A stretch of 64,000 bases of DNA, taken from NCBI RefSeq assembly GCF_007992095.1, contig NZ_BJZP01000012.1:1-64000 (forward strand), written 5' to 3'. The DNA comes from Paenirhizobium naphthalenivorans (GTDB lineage Bacteria; Pseudomonadota; Alphaproteobacteria; Rhizobiales; Rhizobiaceae). A program made the translations under genes and the position numbers. The notes under the pieces are model-generated. The model was given only the letters and a program-made list of their open reading frames with translations. It ran no database searches and was not told where the DNA came from. Shown here in pieces: positions 44,526 through 54,753 of this stretch (position 1 is the first letter of the stretch; the number at the start of each line of letters is the position of its first letter).

Positions 44526-45749
44526 ATGGCATCGCATAAAGACGTGAAGAAGGTCGTCCTCGCCTATTCGGGCGGGCTCGACACCTCGATCATTCTGAAA
44601 TGGCTTCAGACCGAACTCAACGCCGAAGTCGTCACCTTCACCGCTGATCTCGGCCAGGGTGAAGAGCTTGAGCCGGCACGCAAGAAGGCCGAGATGCTCG
44701 GCATCAAGGAAATCTTCATCGAGGACGTCCGCGAGGAATTCGTTCGCGATTTCGTCTTTCCGATGTTCCGAGCCAATGCCGTCTACGAAGGCGTCTACCT
44801 GCTCGGTACCTCGATCGCTCGCCCGCTGATTTCCAAACATCTGATCGACATCGCCAAGAAGACCGGCGCTGACGCTATCGCTCACGGTGCCACCGGCAAG
44901 GGTAACGACCAGGTTCGCTTCGAATTGTCGGCCTATGCGCTGAACCCGGACATCAAGATCATCGCCCCCTGGCGCGACTGGTCGTTCAAGAGCCGTACTG
45001 ACCTTCTCGAATTCGCCGAACAGCACCAAATTCCGGTCGCCAAGGACAAGAAGGGCGAGGCACCGTTCTCGGTCGATGCCAACCTTCTTCACTCCTCGTC
45101 CGAGGGTAAGGTTCTGGAAGATCCGTCCGTCGAGGCTCCGGAATATGTCCACATGCGGACGATCTCGCCGGAAGCCGCGCCCGACAAGGCCACCATTATC
45201 AAGATTGGCTTCGAGAAGGGTGACGCCGTGTCGATCAACGGCGTTCGCATGAGCCCGGCGACGATCCTCGCCCAACTCAACGACTATGGTCGCGACAACG
45301 GCATCGGCCGCCTCGATCTCGTCGAGAACCGTTTCGTCGGCATGAAGAGCCGCGGCGTTTATGAAACCCCCGGCGGCACGATCCTGCTCACCGCGCATCG
45401 CGCGATCGAGAGCATCACGCTCGACCGCGGTGCAGCTCACCTCAAGGACGAGCTGATGCCGCGTTATGCCGAACTTATCTACTATGGTTTCTGGTTCTCG
45501 CCGGAACGCGAGATGTTGCAGGCCGCCATCGATCTCAGCCAGAAGAACGTCGAAGGTGAAGTGACCCTCAAGCTTTACAAGGGCAATGTCATCGTCATTG
45601 GCCGCGAGAGCGAGAAGTCGCTCTATTCGGACCAACTGGTCACCTTCGAGGACGATCAGGGCGCCTATGACCAGAAGGATGCAGCCGGCTTCATCAAGCT
45701 CAACGCGCTGCGCCTGCGCACGCTGGCCAAGCGCAACCTCAAGAGCTGA
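44526..45749 (+). CDS. argG: Argininosuccinate synthase
   Basis: The 407-residue enzyme joins citrulline and aspartate with ATP in arginine synthesis. The ATP pyrophosphatase P-loop SGGLDTS is at residues 15-21, with the downstream [27 protein letters not shown] and [13 protein letters not shown] motifs. The start [11 protein letters not shown] is the usual one; the ribosome-binding site is weak and upstream in-frame starts are open. It is monocistronic, with a terminator after it. Confidence 0.97.
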   Translation: MASHKDVKKVVLAYSGGLDTSIILKWLQTELNAEVVTFTADLGQGEELEPARKKAEMLGIKEIFIEDVREEFVRDFVFPMFRANAVYEGVYLLGTSIARPLISKHLIDIAKKTGADAIAHGATGKGNDQVRFELSAYALNPDIKIIAPWRDWSFKSRTDLLEFAEQHQIPVAKDKKGEAPFSVDANLLHSSSEGKVLEDPSVEAPEYVHMRTISPEAAPDKATIIKIGFEKGDAVSINGVRMSPATILAQLNDYGRDNGIGRLDLVENRFVGMKSRGVYETPGGTILLTAHRAIESITLDRGAAHLKDELMPRYAELIYYGFWFSPEREMLQAAIDLSQKNVEGEVTLKLYKGNVIVIGRESEKSLYSDQLVTFEDDQGAYDQKDAAGFIKLNALRLRTLAKRNLKS

Positions 45750-45772
45750 TTGGCCCAAGCCTGAGTTTCTGG

Positions 45773-45808
45773 AGCCCGCCGTAGCCAACAGCTGCGGCGG
45801 GCTTTCTC
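45773..45808 (+). terminator. Intrinsic terminator after argG
   Basis: 13-bp stem AGCCCGCCGTAGC / GCTGCGGCGGGCT (one G-U pair), CAACA loop, TTCTC tail. It abuts the 3' end of the convergent MFS gene. Confidence 0.8.
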
Positions 45809-47000
45809 ATTCCGAACGCCGGCGTGCCCAGAGGAAGGCAAGGTAGGCGGCGATCGACATGAATTCCATGAACGGGATGACGGTGCCGAAGGCGGTTAAC
45901 GGATCGCCGATCATAGCGGCCACCACGCCGCCGAGGAAGCCTGAAGCCATCTGGATGAAGCCGATGAGGGCTGCGGCCGAGCCAGCGATCTGCGGGTGCG
46001 GGGCCAGTCCCGCCGTGGTGATGTAGGGGCTGACGAAGGCGATGCCGAAGGAGCAGACTGCAACCGGCCCCATAATCGACAGGAAACTCGGTTCGACAAG
46101 CTGCACGGAAAGGCCAATCATCGCACCGCCGAGACCGATCAGCAGAAGGCCGAGGCGGAGAGCGCCGCTCTCGCCGAGCCTGCGGGCCAGCAGGCGTAGC
46201 GCCACGGAACCGGAGAAGAAAAACCCGGATTGCATCAGCATGCCGAAGCCGAACTGGCTCGGTGACAGCCCGACCCGGTTGATCAGCACGAAAGGCAGCA
46301 TGGTCGACTGGGCGTAGAGCGCGCCGATGCAGCCGCCGAGCACCAGCGCCGAGAACAGCACCCGCGGATCTGCAACCAAGGTGCCATAAGCGCTGAGAAG
46401 GCGGGACGGACGAATGAGTGAGCGGTTGGGCGTGGTTGTTTCCGCCATCAGCAACCAGACTGTCAGGCTGGTGCCGATACCGAATACAACCATCAGTACG
46501 AAGATCGCCTGCCAGCCGGAGAGCGCAAGCGCCAGACCGCCGAGCGTCGGTCCGGCTGCGGGCCCTATGGCCAGCATGATGCCGACCATATTGAGGATAC
46601 GCGCCGCCTCGGCACCGCTGAACTGGTCGCGGACGATGGCGCGTGACACCGTGATGCCGACCGAAGCGCCGATGCCCTGGATCAAGCGTCCAGCAAGCAG
46701 GTAGTCGACCGCCGGGGCGAGGGCGGCAATCAGGCTGCCGATGATGTAGATCGTCATGAAAGCCAGCGTCGCCTTGCGGCGGCCGAAGGCGTCAGACAAG
46801 GGACCAGCCAGCAGTTGGGCGACGGCGAAGCCGCCGAAATAAACCGACAGGCTGAGTTTGATCGCGCTGTCTGTCGTTCCGAAGGCCTTTACCAACTCCG
46901 GCATGGCGGGCGTGTAGACGGCCATGGAGACTGGGCCGATGGTGGTCAGAAGAGCGCCGATCTGGGTCATGCGGCGTTCACTCATACGAGCCTTTGTCAT
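45807..47000 (-). CDS. Bcr/CflA-family MFS drug exporter
   Basis: The 397-residue protein has 12 predicted spans. The MFS motif A variant GPLSDAFGRRKATL (between helices 2 and 3) and motif C-like segments (GIMLAIGPAAGPTLGG) place it in the DHA1 Bcr/CflA drug efflux group. These export drugs, bicyclomycin-like compounds or peptides; the actual substrate is unknown. A second in-frame ATG 15 nt downstream (MSERRM) is a plausible start as well. It is convergent with argG. Confidence 0.9.
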   Translation of the reverse strand: MTKARMSERRMTQIGALLTTIGPVSMAVYTPAMPELVKAFGTTDSAIKLSLSVYFGGFAVAQLLAGPLSDAFGRRKATLAFMTIYIIGSLIAALAPAVDYLLAGRLIQGIGASVGITVSRAIVRDQFSGAEAARILNMVGIMLAIGPAAGPTLGGLALALSGWQAIFVLMVVFGIGTSLTVWLLMAETTTPNRSLIRPSRLLSAYGTLVADPRVLFSALVLGGCIGALYAQSTMLPFVLINRVGLSPSQFGFGMLMQSGFFFSGSVALRLLARRLGESGALRLGLLLIGLGGAMIGLSVQLVEPSFLSIMGPVAVCSFGIAFVSPYITTAGLAPHPQIAGSAAALIGFIQMASGFLGGVVAAMIGDPLTAFGTVIPFMEFMSIAAYLAFLWARRRSE

Positions 47001-47246
47001 GGAATTCGTTCAGTCCGATTGAGTTCTGGATGGGCTGGATTACATCCTGGCGGGGAGAAGGGAAGATAGGGTTGAGGCGAGGGTTTGGCGATAGGTCGAA
47101 TGCGACCTTCTGTGCCCGTCAGTGCTCCATAACCGACAAAATTTCCTCCCTGCCGCGTGTCGGTTCTTGCCAAGCCGGCGTTGCGGATACCATATCGCAA
47201 ATACGAGCCTGGGTTACCGGCGCAAAGAGGCCAAGGGGAAATTTCC

Positions 47247-49310
47247 ATGAGTGCAACGACTTCCGTCAATCCCGCCGTCTTCGAGTGGAACGGCCCGAAC
47301 GGGCTTCCGCGGTTCGAAACCGTCTCTGATGACGCCTATGCCCCGGCCTTCGAAGCGGCCCTTACCGACCATGATAACGAGATCGGTGCCATCGCCAACA
47401 ACCCTGAAGCGCCGACGTTCGCCAATACGATCATTGCACTCGAGACCGCCGGCGACGAGCTGTCGCGCGTTTCGGCGCTGTTCTGGAACAAGGCCGGCGC
47501 GCATAGCAATGATGTGATCCAGGCGTTGGAGCGTGACATCGCTCCGAAAATGTCGCGTCATTATTCGAAGATCGGCATGAATGCCGATCTCTTCCGTCGT
47601 ATCGACACGCTCTGGGAGACGCGCGCCGAACTCGGTCTGACGACCGAAGAACTGCGTGTGCTCGAACGCCACTGGAAGGGCTTCGTGAAGTCGGGCGCCA
47701 AACTGGAAAAAGCGAACCAGGAGCGGCTGGCCGAAATCAATGAGCGGCTGGCGAGCCTTGGCGCGCAGTTCGGTCAGAACGTGCTCGCCGACGAGAAATC
47801 CTGGTTCCTGCCACTGAACGGGGACGAGGATCTCGCCGGTATTCCCGACTTTCTGAAGGAGGCAATGGCGGCCGTCGCGGCGGCCCGCGGTGAGGGCCAT
47901 TCCCACGTTGTCACTCTTTCCCGTTCCATCATCGAACCGTTTCTCACCTTCTCCACCCGGCGCGACCTGCGCGAACAGGCCTTCCGGGCCTGGGTGGCAC
48001 GCGGAATGAATGGCGGTGAGAGCGACAATCGGGCAATCGTCACGGAAACGCTGGCGCTTCGGGCCGAGAAGGCCGGGTTGCTCGGTTATGCCAATTATGC
48101 AGCGTTGAAGCTCGACGACACGATGGCCAAGACGCCTGAGGCGGTGAACGGCCTTCTGATGAAGGTCTGGCACAAGGCCGTCGATCAGGCGAAGATCGAA
48201 GAGCGCGAGCTTGCCGAACTGATTGCCGAGGAAGGTAAGAACCACGAAGTCATGCCGTGGGACTGGCGCCATTATGCCGAGAAGCTTCGGGCCCGGAAGT
48301 TCGATTTCTCCGAGGCCGAACTGAAGCCCTACTTGCAACTCGAAAAGATCATCGACGCGTGCTTCGATGTGGCCGGCCGTCTGTTCGGCATCAAGGCTGT
48401 GCCGCTTAAGGACGTGGTCGGCTATCATCCGGACGTGCGTGTCTTCGAGATCCGTGATCGCGATGACACGCTGATCGCCATGTTCCTTGGTGATTATTTC
48501 GCCCGGCCGTCGAAGCGTTCCGGCGCCTGGATGAGCTCGTTCCAGTCGCAGCACAAGCTGCCGCTCAAAAACGGGACGGTCGGCGAGATTCCGATCATCT
48601 ACAATGTCTGCAACTTCGCCAAGCCAGAGGCCGGCAAACCGGCGTTGCTTTCGCTTGATGATGCCCGCACCCTGTTTCACGAATTCGGCCATGCCGCCCA
48701 TGGAATGCTGTCCAACGTCACTTATCCATCGGTCTCCGGTACGGGCGTGTCGCGCGACTTCGTCGAGCTTCCCTCGCAGCTTTATGAGCACTGGCTGACG
48801 GTGCCGGAAATTCTCAAGGCCTATGCCGTGCACTACGAAACCGGGCAGCCGATGCCGCAGTCCCTGCTCGACAAGGTTCTGGCCGCCCGCACTTTCAATG
48901 CCGGATTCGGCGCAGTCGAGTTCACCTCTTCGGCGCTTGTCGACATGGCCTTCCATACCCGTGGTGCGGTTGAGGATCCGATGGCGGTGCAGACCGAAGT
49001 GCTTGAGAAGATCGGCCTGCCGAAGTCGCTGGTGATGCGCCACGCCACCCCGCATTTCCAGCATGTGTTTGCCGGCGACGGCTATTCGGCCGGCTACTAT
49101 TCTTACATGTGGTCGGAAGTGCTCGACGCCGACGCCTTTTCCGCCTTCGAGGAGACCGGCAATGCTTTTGATCCGGCCATGGCGGAAAAGCTCAAGGAGA
49201 ATATCTATTCTGTCGGTGGGTCGGTCGATCCGGAAGCGGCTTATATCGCGTTCCGCGGTCGCCTGCCGAGTGCCGAGGCGATGCTGAAGAAGAAGGGGCT
49301 GGCGGCCTGA
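47247..49310 (+). CDS. M3-family oligopeptidase (oligopeptidase A / Dcp type)
   Basis: The 687-residue cytosolic zinc metallopeptidase has the HEFGH motif at residues 478-482 (LFHEFGHAAHGML), with the downstream Glu ligand segment DFVELPSQLYEHW. The C-terminal active-site block GYSAGYYSYMWSEVLDADAF is also present. It cleaves short peptides left by proteolysis; Dcp/PrlC subclass cannot be fixed by eye. The ATG has AAGGGGA upstream, and a longer open frame upstream is ignored. A terminator follows. Confidence 0.95.
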   Translation: MSATTSVNPAVFEWNGPNGLPRFETVSDDAYAPAFEAALTDHDNEIGAIANNPEAPTFANTIIALETAGDELSRVSALFWNKAGAHSNDVIQALERDIAPKMSRHYSKIGMNADLFRRIDTLWETRAELGLTTEELRVLERHWKGFVKSGAKLEKANQERLAEINERLASLGAQFGQNVLADEKSWFLPLNGDEDLAGIPDFLKEAMAAVAAARGEGHSHVVTLSRSIIEPFLTFSTRRDLREQAFRAWVARGMNGGESDNRAIVTETLALRAEKAGLLGYANYAALKLDDTMAKTPEAVNGLLMKVWHKAVDQAKIEERELAELIAEEGKNHEVMPWDWRHYAEKLRARKFDFSEAELKPYLQLEKIIDACFDVAGRLFGIKAVPLKDVVGYHPDVRVFEIRDRDDTLIAMFLGDYFARPSKRSGAWMSSFQSQHKLPLKNGTVGEIPIIYNVCNFAKPEAGKPALLSLDDARTLFHEFGHAAHGMLSNVTYPSVSGTGVSRDFVELPSQLYEHWLTVPEILKAYAVHYETGQPMPQSLLDKVLAARTFNAGFGAVEFTSSALVDMAFHTRGAVEDPMAVQTEVLEKIGLPKSLVMRHATPHFQHVFAGDGYSAGYYSYMWSEVLDADAFSAFEETGNAFDPAMAEKLKENIYSVGGSVDPEAAYIAFRGRLPSAEAMLKKKGLAA

Positions 49311-49340
49311 CGACGCCACCAGATCAGTGCAGTAATTCCC

Positions 49341-49378
49341 TCCGCCGGTAACCAAGCCCGGCGGACTCGGCTTTTTTT
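49341..49378 (+). terminator. Likely terminator after the M3 peptidase
   Basis: TCCGCCGG / CCGGCGGA stem, 9-nt loop, six bases, then seven T. The displaced T run makes it less certain. Confidence 0.6.
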
Positions 49379-49465
49379 CTTTCGCAAACGCAAAAAACAG
49401 GGTATGAGCGCGGCAAAGTAACACGCCGCCACTCATCGTCGCGCGCCAGCCATCAGAGATTTTGT

Positions 49466-51292
49466 ATGAAACTTCGCAATATCGCCATCATTGCGCACGT
49501 CGACCATGGGAAAACGACCCTTGTGGACGAGCTGCTGAAGCAATCCGGTTCTTTCCGCGAGAACCAGCGCGTCGCCGAACGCGTCATGGACTCGAACGAC
49601 CTCGAAAAGGAACGCGGCATCACCATTCTCGCCAAGGCGACTTCGGTTGAGTGGAAAGATACCCGCATCAACATCGTCGATACCCCCGGCCACGCCGACT
49701 TTGGCGGCGAAGTCGAGCGTATCCTGTCGATGGTGGATGGCGCGATCGTTCTGGTCGACTCCTCGGAAGGCCCGATGCCACAGACCAAGTTTGTCGTGTC
49801 CAAGGCCCTAAAGGTTGGCCTTCGTCCGATCGTTGCTATCAACAAGATCGACCGTCCCGATGGCCGCCATGAAGAGGTCATCAACGAAGTCTTCGACCTG
49901 TTTGCCAACCTCGATGCCACCGATGAGCAGCTCGACTTCCCGATCCTTTATGGTTCTGGCCGTGACGGCTGGATGAACGTGAATCCGGAAGGCCCGAAGG
50001 ATGAAGGTCTTGCGCCGCTCCTCGATCTGGTTCTGAAGCATGTTCCGGAGCCTAAGGTCGTTGAGGGCCCGTTCCGTATGATCGGTACGCTGCTTGAGGC
50101 CAACCCGTTCCTCGGGCGCATCATCACCGGGCGCATCGAATCCGGTTCGATCAAGTCGAACCAGCCTGTGAAGGTTTTGAGTGTCGACGGCAAGACGGTG
50201 GAAACAGGCCGCATCTCCAAGATCCTTGCGTTCCGCGGTATCGAACGCACGGCCATCGACGAGGCCCATGCGGGCGACATCGTCGCCATCGCCGGTCTCT
50301 CGAAGGGCACGGTTGCCGATACGTTCTGCGATCCGTCCGTTACCGAGCCGCTCGTCGCGCAGCCGATCGATCCGCCGACCGTCACCATGTCCTTCCTCGT
50401 CAACGACAGCCCGCTGGCTGGCACGGAAGGCGACAAGGTTACGAGCCGTGTTATCCGCGATCGCCTGTTCAAGGAAGCCGAAGGCAATGTCGCGCTGAAG
50501 ATCGAAGAAGCTGAAGGCAAGGATTCGTTTTACGTGTCCGGTCGCGGCGAATTGCAGCTTGCCGTTTTGATCGAGACGATGCGTCGCGAGGGCTTCGAGC
50601 TGGCTGTGTCGCGTCCGCGCGTTGTGATGCACAACGACGAGACAACGGGACAGCTGATGGAGCCTGTCGAAGAAGTCGTCATCGACGTGGATGAAGAACA
50701 TTCCGGCGTGGTCGTTCAGAAGATGAGTGAACGCAAGGCTGAGATGGTCGAGCTTCGTCCGTCCGGCGGCGATCGCGTTCGTTTGGTGTTTCTTGCCCCG
50801 ACCCGTGGCCTGATCGGCTATCAGTCGGAATTGCTGACCGATACCCGCGGCACTGCGATCATGAACCGTCTGTTCCATGATTATCAGCCGTACAAGGGCG
50901 AAATTGGCGGTCGCAATAATGGTGTTCTGCTGTCGAATCAGGCGGGTGAAGCCGTTGCTTACGCTATGTTCAACCTGGAAGATCGCGGTCCGATGATCAT
51001 TGAGCCGGGTGAAAAGGTCTATGCGGGCATGATCGTCGGCATCCACACGCGCGACAATGACCTGGAAGTCAACGTGCTGAAGGGTAAGCAGCTGACCAAC
51101 ATCCGTTCTGCTGGCAAGGATGAGGCCGTCAAGCTCACTCCGCCGATCCGCATGACGCTGGACCGCGCATTGTCCTGGATCCAGGACGATGAACTGATGG
51201 AAGTCACACCGAAGTCGATCCGTCTTCGCAAATTCTATCTGGATGCGAACGACCGCAAGCGTTTCGGCAAGGCGCGTGCAGCCCAAGGCTGA
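49466..51292 (+). CDS. typA: Translational GTPase TypA/BipA
   Basis: The 608-residue GTPase has G1 AHVDHGKTT (residues 10-18), the switch region EKERGITI, G3 DTPGHADF and G4 NKID. These are followed by EF-G-like domains II, III and V and the C-terminal BipA domain ([18 protein letters not shown] and after). It binds ribosomes and aids 50S assembly and growth under stress or low temperature. An intrinsic terminator follows. The ribosome-binding site is weak. Confidence 0.97.
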   Translation: MKLRNIAIIAHVDHGKTTLVDELLKQSGSFRENQRVAERVMDSNDLEKERGITILAKATSVEWKDTRINIVDTPGHADFGGEVERILSMVDGAIVLVDSSEGPMPQTKFVVSKALKVGLRPIVAINKIDRPDGRHEEVINEVFDLFANLDATDEQLDFPILYGSGRDGWMNVNPEGPKDEGLAPLLDLVLKHVPEPKVVEGPFRMIGTLLEANPFLGRIITGRIESGSIKSNQPVKVLSVDGKTVETGRISKILAFRGIERTAIDEAHAGDIVAIAGLSKGTVADTFCDPSVTEPLVAQPIDPPTVTMSFLVNDSPLAGTEGDKVTSRVIRDRLFKEAEGNVALKIEEAEGKDSFYVSGRGELQLAVLIETMRREGFELAVSRPRVVMHNDETTGQLMEPVEEVVIDVDEEHSGVVVQKMSERKAEMVELRPSGGDRVRLVFLAPTRGLIGYQSELLTDTRGTAIMNRLFHDYQPYKGEIGGRNNGVLLSNQAGEAVAYAMFNLEDRGPMIIEPGEKVYAGMIVGIHTRDNDLEVNVLKGKQLTNIRSAGKDEAVKLTPPIRMTLDRALSWIQDDELMEVTPKSIRLRKFYLDANDRKRFGKARAAQG

Positions 51293-51316
51293 CCCTCTTC
51301 ATTTTATCGCTGCTTG

Positions 51317-51347
51317 AAACCCCGGCTCTCGAGTCGGGGTTTTTGTT
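51317..51347 (+). terminator. Intrinsic terminator after typA
   Basis: AAACCCCGGCT / AGTCGGGGTTT stem with a CTCG loop and a T run. Confidence 0.88.
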
Positions 51348-51489
51348 TGTGTATTCGGCGTGATCGGGCTTGCGACCACCGTTAAGAATGCGTTAAATTT
51401 TCAGCATGGTCCAAATGAAGCTCTGAAGGCGATTTAATCTGTGCGAATTTCGCACGGTTCTCTTGTCTCAGCCGGACGAAAGTTACGTT

Positions 51490-51996
51490 ATGAAGACGTT
51501 GTCGATCGATGTGCGTCCTGCCGAGCCGCAAGACGCGGCCTCTATTGCCGAGGCGCACCGCTCCGCTTGGCAGCACGCCTATGCCGGGCTTATTCCGCAT
51601 CGGCCGCTTATCAAGATGGTTGAACGCCGTGGCGAGACTTGGTGGCGCAAGGCTACTCGCGGCCCTGCAACGGTTCTCGTTGTCGATGTCGCTGGAACGA
51701 TCGCCGGCTATACGACGCTCGGCCTCAACCGTGCCCGCGCTCTTCCCCAGGAAGGCGAGATTTATGAAATCTACATGCGGCCGGAATACCAGGGGATCGG
51801 CCTTGGCTACGTCCTGTTCGGCGAGGCGCGCCGCCTGTTGAGGTCGCTTGGCTGCAATGGCTTGGCTGTCTGGTGCCTCGAAGAGAGCCAGCACGCCGTC
51901 GATTTCTTCCGTTCCAACGGCGGTATCGATGCGGTTGAGGGCGTGGAGGACTTCGATGATGTTCAGCTCAAGAAGCTTGGCTTCATCTGGAACTGA
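51490..51996 (+). CDS. GNAT-family N-acetyltransferase
   Basis: The 168-residue protein has the acetyl-CoA-binding motif A region YEIYMRPEYQGIGLGYVLFGEARRLL (Q/R-x-x-G-x-G form) and motif B CLEESQHAVDFFRSNGG. The N-terminal part RPAEPQDAASIAEAHRSAWQHAYAGLIP matches the common bacterial GNAT entry. The substrate is unknown. The ATG has no strong ribosome-binding site and a TTG nine codons earlier is in frame. Confidence 0.88.
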   Translation: MKTLSIDVRPAEPQDAASIAEAHRSAWQHAYAGLIPHRPLIKMVERRGETWWRKATRGPATVLVVDVAGTIAGYTTLGLNRARALPQEGEIYEIYMRPEYQGIGLGYVLFGEARRLLRSLGCNGLAVWCLEESQHAVDFFRSNGGIDAVEGVEDFDDVQLKKLGFIWN

Positions 51997-52228
51997 TTTG
52001 CCCTCAGGAACCTAGCTTTGTCTTGGCGATTGCTCTCTGGGCGGTGGTTTGTGCTGTTTTTTGTTTTCATCCAGTGAAGAGATTTGCTCCGACCGACGGG
52101 ATTGCGGGAGCCGCAAAAGCCTGACATCTCATATTGGGCATTCGCCTCTCTTCGTCGAAAGCGGTGTTGCAATGCCCTTGGTTTCCCATTAGGAAACGCG
52201 GGATTTCAACACTCCCATGGGGCTGAAA

Positions 52229-52762
52229 ATGCGTATTGATGCAATCAAGATCGGCAAGAATCCGCCGGATGACGTGAACGTCATTGTTGAAGTGCCGGTC
52301 GGTGGCCAACCGATCAAGTACGAGATGGACAAGGAGGCCGGCGCGCTGATCGTCGACCGTTTCCTCTACACGCCGATGACCTATCCGGGCAATTACGGCT
52401 TCGTGCCGCACACGCTGTCGGAAGACGGCGACCCGATCGATGTTCTGATCTGTAACACGCGGCCGCTCGTTCCGGGCTGCGTCATCAATGTCCGCCCGAT
52501 TGGCGTCATGGTCATGGAAGACGACGGCGGCAAGGATGAGAAGATCATCGCCGTTCCATCGAACAAGCTGACCCAGCGTTACGACAAGGTTGAGAACTAC
52601 ACCGACCTGCCGGAGATCACGCTCAAGCAGATTGAGCATTTCTTCGAGCACTACAAGGATCTGGAGCCCGGAAAGTGGGTCAAGATCGCCGGCTGGCAGG
52701 ATGTCGGCGTCGCAAAGAAACTGATCGTCGAAGCGATCGAGCGCTATCAGGCAGAAAAATAA
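52229..52762 (+). CDS. ppa: Inorganic pyrophosphatase
   Basis: The 177-residue class I soluble pyrophosphatase shows the signature DGDPIDVL (the metal-binding Asp triad) preceded by [13 protein letters not shown]. The [18 protein letters not shown] end is also typical. It hydrolyses PPi to drive biosynthesis. I chose [13 protein letters not shown] as the start, four codons after another ATG, because this is the family form. Its terminator lies inside the convergent DUF167 gene. Confidence 0.95.
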   Translation: MRIDAIKIGKNPPDDVNVIVEVPVGGQPIKYEMDKEAGALIVDRFLYTPMTYPGNYGFVPHTLSEDGDPIDVLICNTRPLVPGCVINVRPIGVMVMEDDGGKDEKIIAVPSNKLTQRYDKVENYTDLPEITLKQIEHFFEHYKDLEPGKWVKIAGWQDVGVAKKLIVEAIERYQAEK

Positions 52763-52764
52763 GA

Positions 52765-53079
52765 TCAGGTGGCCGTAAGGCCGTCGATCCGTTTTGCCAA
52801 ATCCTCCGGATCGCCATCGATCCGGAGGATTTTTTGTCTGGCCGTGTCGCCGGACAATAGATTGATAGAGGACTTGGGAACACCAAGTGTCTTAGAGAGG
52901 AGGGCGATGAGTGCCTTGTTGGCCTTGCCCTTTTCCGGAACGCAAGAGACACGGGCCTTGAGATGCGCCTCACCGTCCGCATTCTGTTCGACGCCGCCTA
53001 TCGCATCACGGCCACCGTTCGGTGTCAGGCGAACGGCCAGCCTCAGATGATCCGCAAATGCCTTGTAGGGCTGGATCAC
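52765..53079 (-). CDS. DUF167 (YggU-like) protein
   Basis: The 104-residue protein contains [51 protein letters not shown] and [13 protein letters not shown], the defining run of the DUF167/YggU family (function unknown). The start is a GTG that overlaps the YggT stop as GTGA, so translation is probably coupled. It is convergent with ppa with two bases between stops. Confidence 0.88.
   Translation of the reverse strand: MIQPYKAFADHLRLAVRLTPNGGRDAIGGVEQNADGEAHLKARVSCVPEKGKANKALIALLSKTLGVPKSSINLLSGDTARQKILRIDGDPEDLAKRIDGLTAT
52799..52835 (+). terminator. Terminator of ppa embedded in the DUF167 coding sequence
   Basis: A perfect 15-bp stem with a CCAT loop, followed by TTTTTT, 36 nt after the ppa stop. 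The same bases encode [15 protein letters not shown] on the other strand. Confidence 0.85.
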
Positions 53080-53366
53080 AAGAACAGGGGAACGATGCTG
53101 TTCCACATCAGCGAGCGGACGAAAAAGATGATCAGCAGCACGACAATCGGTGAGATGTCGATGCCGCCAAGGTCGGGCAGGATCCGGCGGATTGGCCGCA
53201 GTACCGGTTCCGTCACGTTGTAGAAGAATGTGCCCAGCGAGTTGACGAAGCGATTGCTTGAATTGATCACGTTGAACGCATAGAGCCAGGAAAAAATGGC
53301 GCTGCCGATGAGCACCCAAGTGTAAAGGTTCAAGGCAAGATCGATCGTCTGAAACAGCGCGAGCAT
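53076..53366 (-). CDS. YggT-family membrane protein
   Basis: The 96-residue protein has two hydrophobic helices (about residues 6-27 and 68-90) flanking [24 protein letters not shown], the YggT signature with conserved P-L-R-P-R. The family is linked to cell division, chloroplast nucleoid positioning and osmotic shock in various organisms. GGAGA precedes the ATG. It pairs with the DUF167 gene, as yggT-yggU do in many proteobacteria. Confidence 0.9.
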   Translation of the reverse strand: MLALFQTIDLALNLYTWVLIGSAIFSWLYAFNVINSSNRFVNSLGTFFYNVTEPVLRPIRRILPDLGGIDISPIVVLLIIFFVRSLMWNSIVPLFL

Positions 53367-53508
53367 GCAGGTCTCCATTTCTCGGTTGACAGACATGTAG
53401 ACATTGGCGACTAAACGGACAAGTCCTGCGGATCGACCTATGGGAAATCATGTTTAACGGTCGGGTCTGTCCATCAATGCTCTTTCGTCCGAGGGGGACG
53501 TTTCCTAG

Positions 53509-54753
53509 ATGGCTTTAACCTCGTCCGGCGATCGTTTCGCCGCCTTCCGGCATGTCTCCTATACCCGTTTCTTCTTCGCCCGCTTCCTTGGCGCTTTCGC
53601 CACCCAGATCCTCTCCGTGTCGGTTGGCTGGCAGATGTATGATGAGACGGGCAGCACCCTCTATCTCGGCCTGATCGGCCTTGTGCAGTTCTTGCCGTCG
53701 CTGTTCCTGATTCTGGTCACCGGTTCTATCGCTGACCGCTATAATCGCCGCGCGATTGTCGCGATTTGTATGGTTGTCAGTGCTCTTTGTGGCGGAGCCA
53801 TGCTGCTTCTTACGGTGTTTGACGCGTTCGATCCCCTGATCGTTTTCGCCATCCTTGTGGTTTTTGGCGTCGAGCGCGCCTTCAACGCGCCGGCCGTCCA
53901 GTCGCTGGCGCCCAATCTCGTGCCGCAGGCAGATCTCGGCAATGCGGTCGCGTGGAATTCATCCTCTTGGCAAACGGCGTCGATCGTCGGGCCGGTTGCG
54001 GGTGGCCTCCTCTATGGCTTCAACGCTACGCTCGCTTATTCGGTGTCCTTCACCTTTTTTATTGCCGCTGCCATTCTTGTTTTCATGGTGGCAAAGCCGG
54101 CCCAGCGCAGTGCATCCAAGGCAGTCTCCTGGGGGACAATCCTTGCCGGCTTCCGCTTTATCTTCTCGGAGAAGGTGGTGCTAGGGGCGATCTCGCTTGA
54201 TCTCTTCGCGGTACTGCTCGGCGGCGCGGTCGCGCTGATGCCGGTCTTCGCACGCGACATCCTGACACTCGGTCCGCTGGGCCTCGGTCTGCTGCGTGCG
54301 GCGCCCGGCATCGGCGCGATCATGGTTGCCGTGGCGCTTGCAAGCTTTCCGATCCGTCACAACGCCGGGCTGTTCATGTTCATCGGCGTTGCGCTCTTTG
54401 GCGCCGGAACGATCCTGTTCGGGCTTTCCCAAACAGCCTGGATCTCGATCGCCGCCCTGATGTTGATGGGGGCGGCCGACATGGCCTCGGTCTACGTTCG
54501 CGAGACGCTGATCGCGCTGTGGACGCCGGACGAGGTGCGTGGCCGCGTCAATGCCGTGAATATGGTTTTCGTCGGCGCCTCGAACGAACTCGGCGAATTC
54601 CGCGCTGGCACGATGGCGTACCTGGTCGGACCGGTTCCGGCTGTGGTCATCGGTGGTGCGGGAACGCTCGCCGTCGCTGTGCTCTGGGCGCTCGGTTTCC
54701 CGCAATTGCGGAAGATCGACAGTCTGGACGCCCCCAACACTCAGGAGAAGTGA
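53509..54753 (+). CDS. MFS transporter (EntS-like, MFS_3 type)
   Basis: The 414-residue protein has 12 predicted spans and the MFS motif GSIADRYNRRAI between helices 2 and 3, with AFNAPAVQSLAPNLVP in the first half. This resembles the EntS/DUF894 exporter group (siderophore or drug efflux). No siderophore genes are nearby, so the substrate is unknown. The last 13 bases overlap the convergent glutamine amidotransferase gene. Confidence 0.9.
   Translation: MALTSSGDRFAAFRHVSYTRFFFARFLGAFATQILSVSVGWQMYDETGSTLYLGLIGLVQFLPSLFLILVTGSIADRYNRRAIVAICMVVSALCGGAMLLLTVFDAFDPLIVFAILVVFGVERAFNAPAVQSLAPNLVPQADLGNAVAWNSSSWQTASIVGPVAGGLLYGFNATLAYSVSFTFFIAAAILVFMVAKPAQRSASKAVSWGTILAGFRFIFSEKVVLGAISLDLFAVLLGGAVALMPVFARDILTLGPLGLGLLRAAPGIGAIMVAVALASFPIRHNAGLFMFIGVALFGAGTILFGLSQTAWISIAALMLMGAADMASVYVRETLIALWTPDEVRGRVNAVNMVFVGASNELGEFRAGTMAYLVGPVPAVVIGGAGTLAVAVLWALGFPQLRKIDSLDAPNTQEK

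Noticed and set aside
44343..45788. A 481-codon open frame opposite argG, and a 492-codon one opposite typA (49808-51286)
   Set aside because: Both are antisense to complete, well-recognised genes and show no family features.
47214..49436. A 740-codon open frame on the minus strand opposite the M3 peptidase
   Set aside because: It is a mirror effect of GC-rich codon use; the plus-strand frame encodes a full M3 peptidase with HEFGH, whereas the antisense product has no domain and an Arg/His-rich composition.
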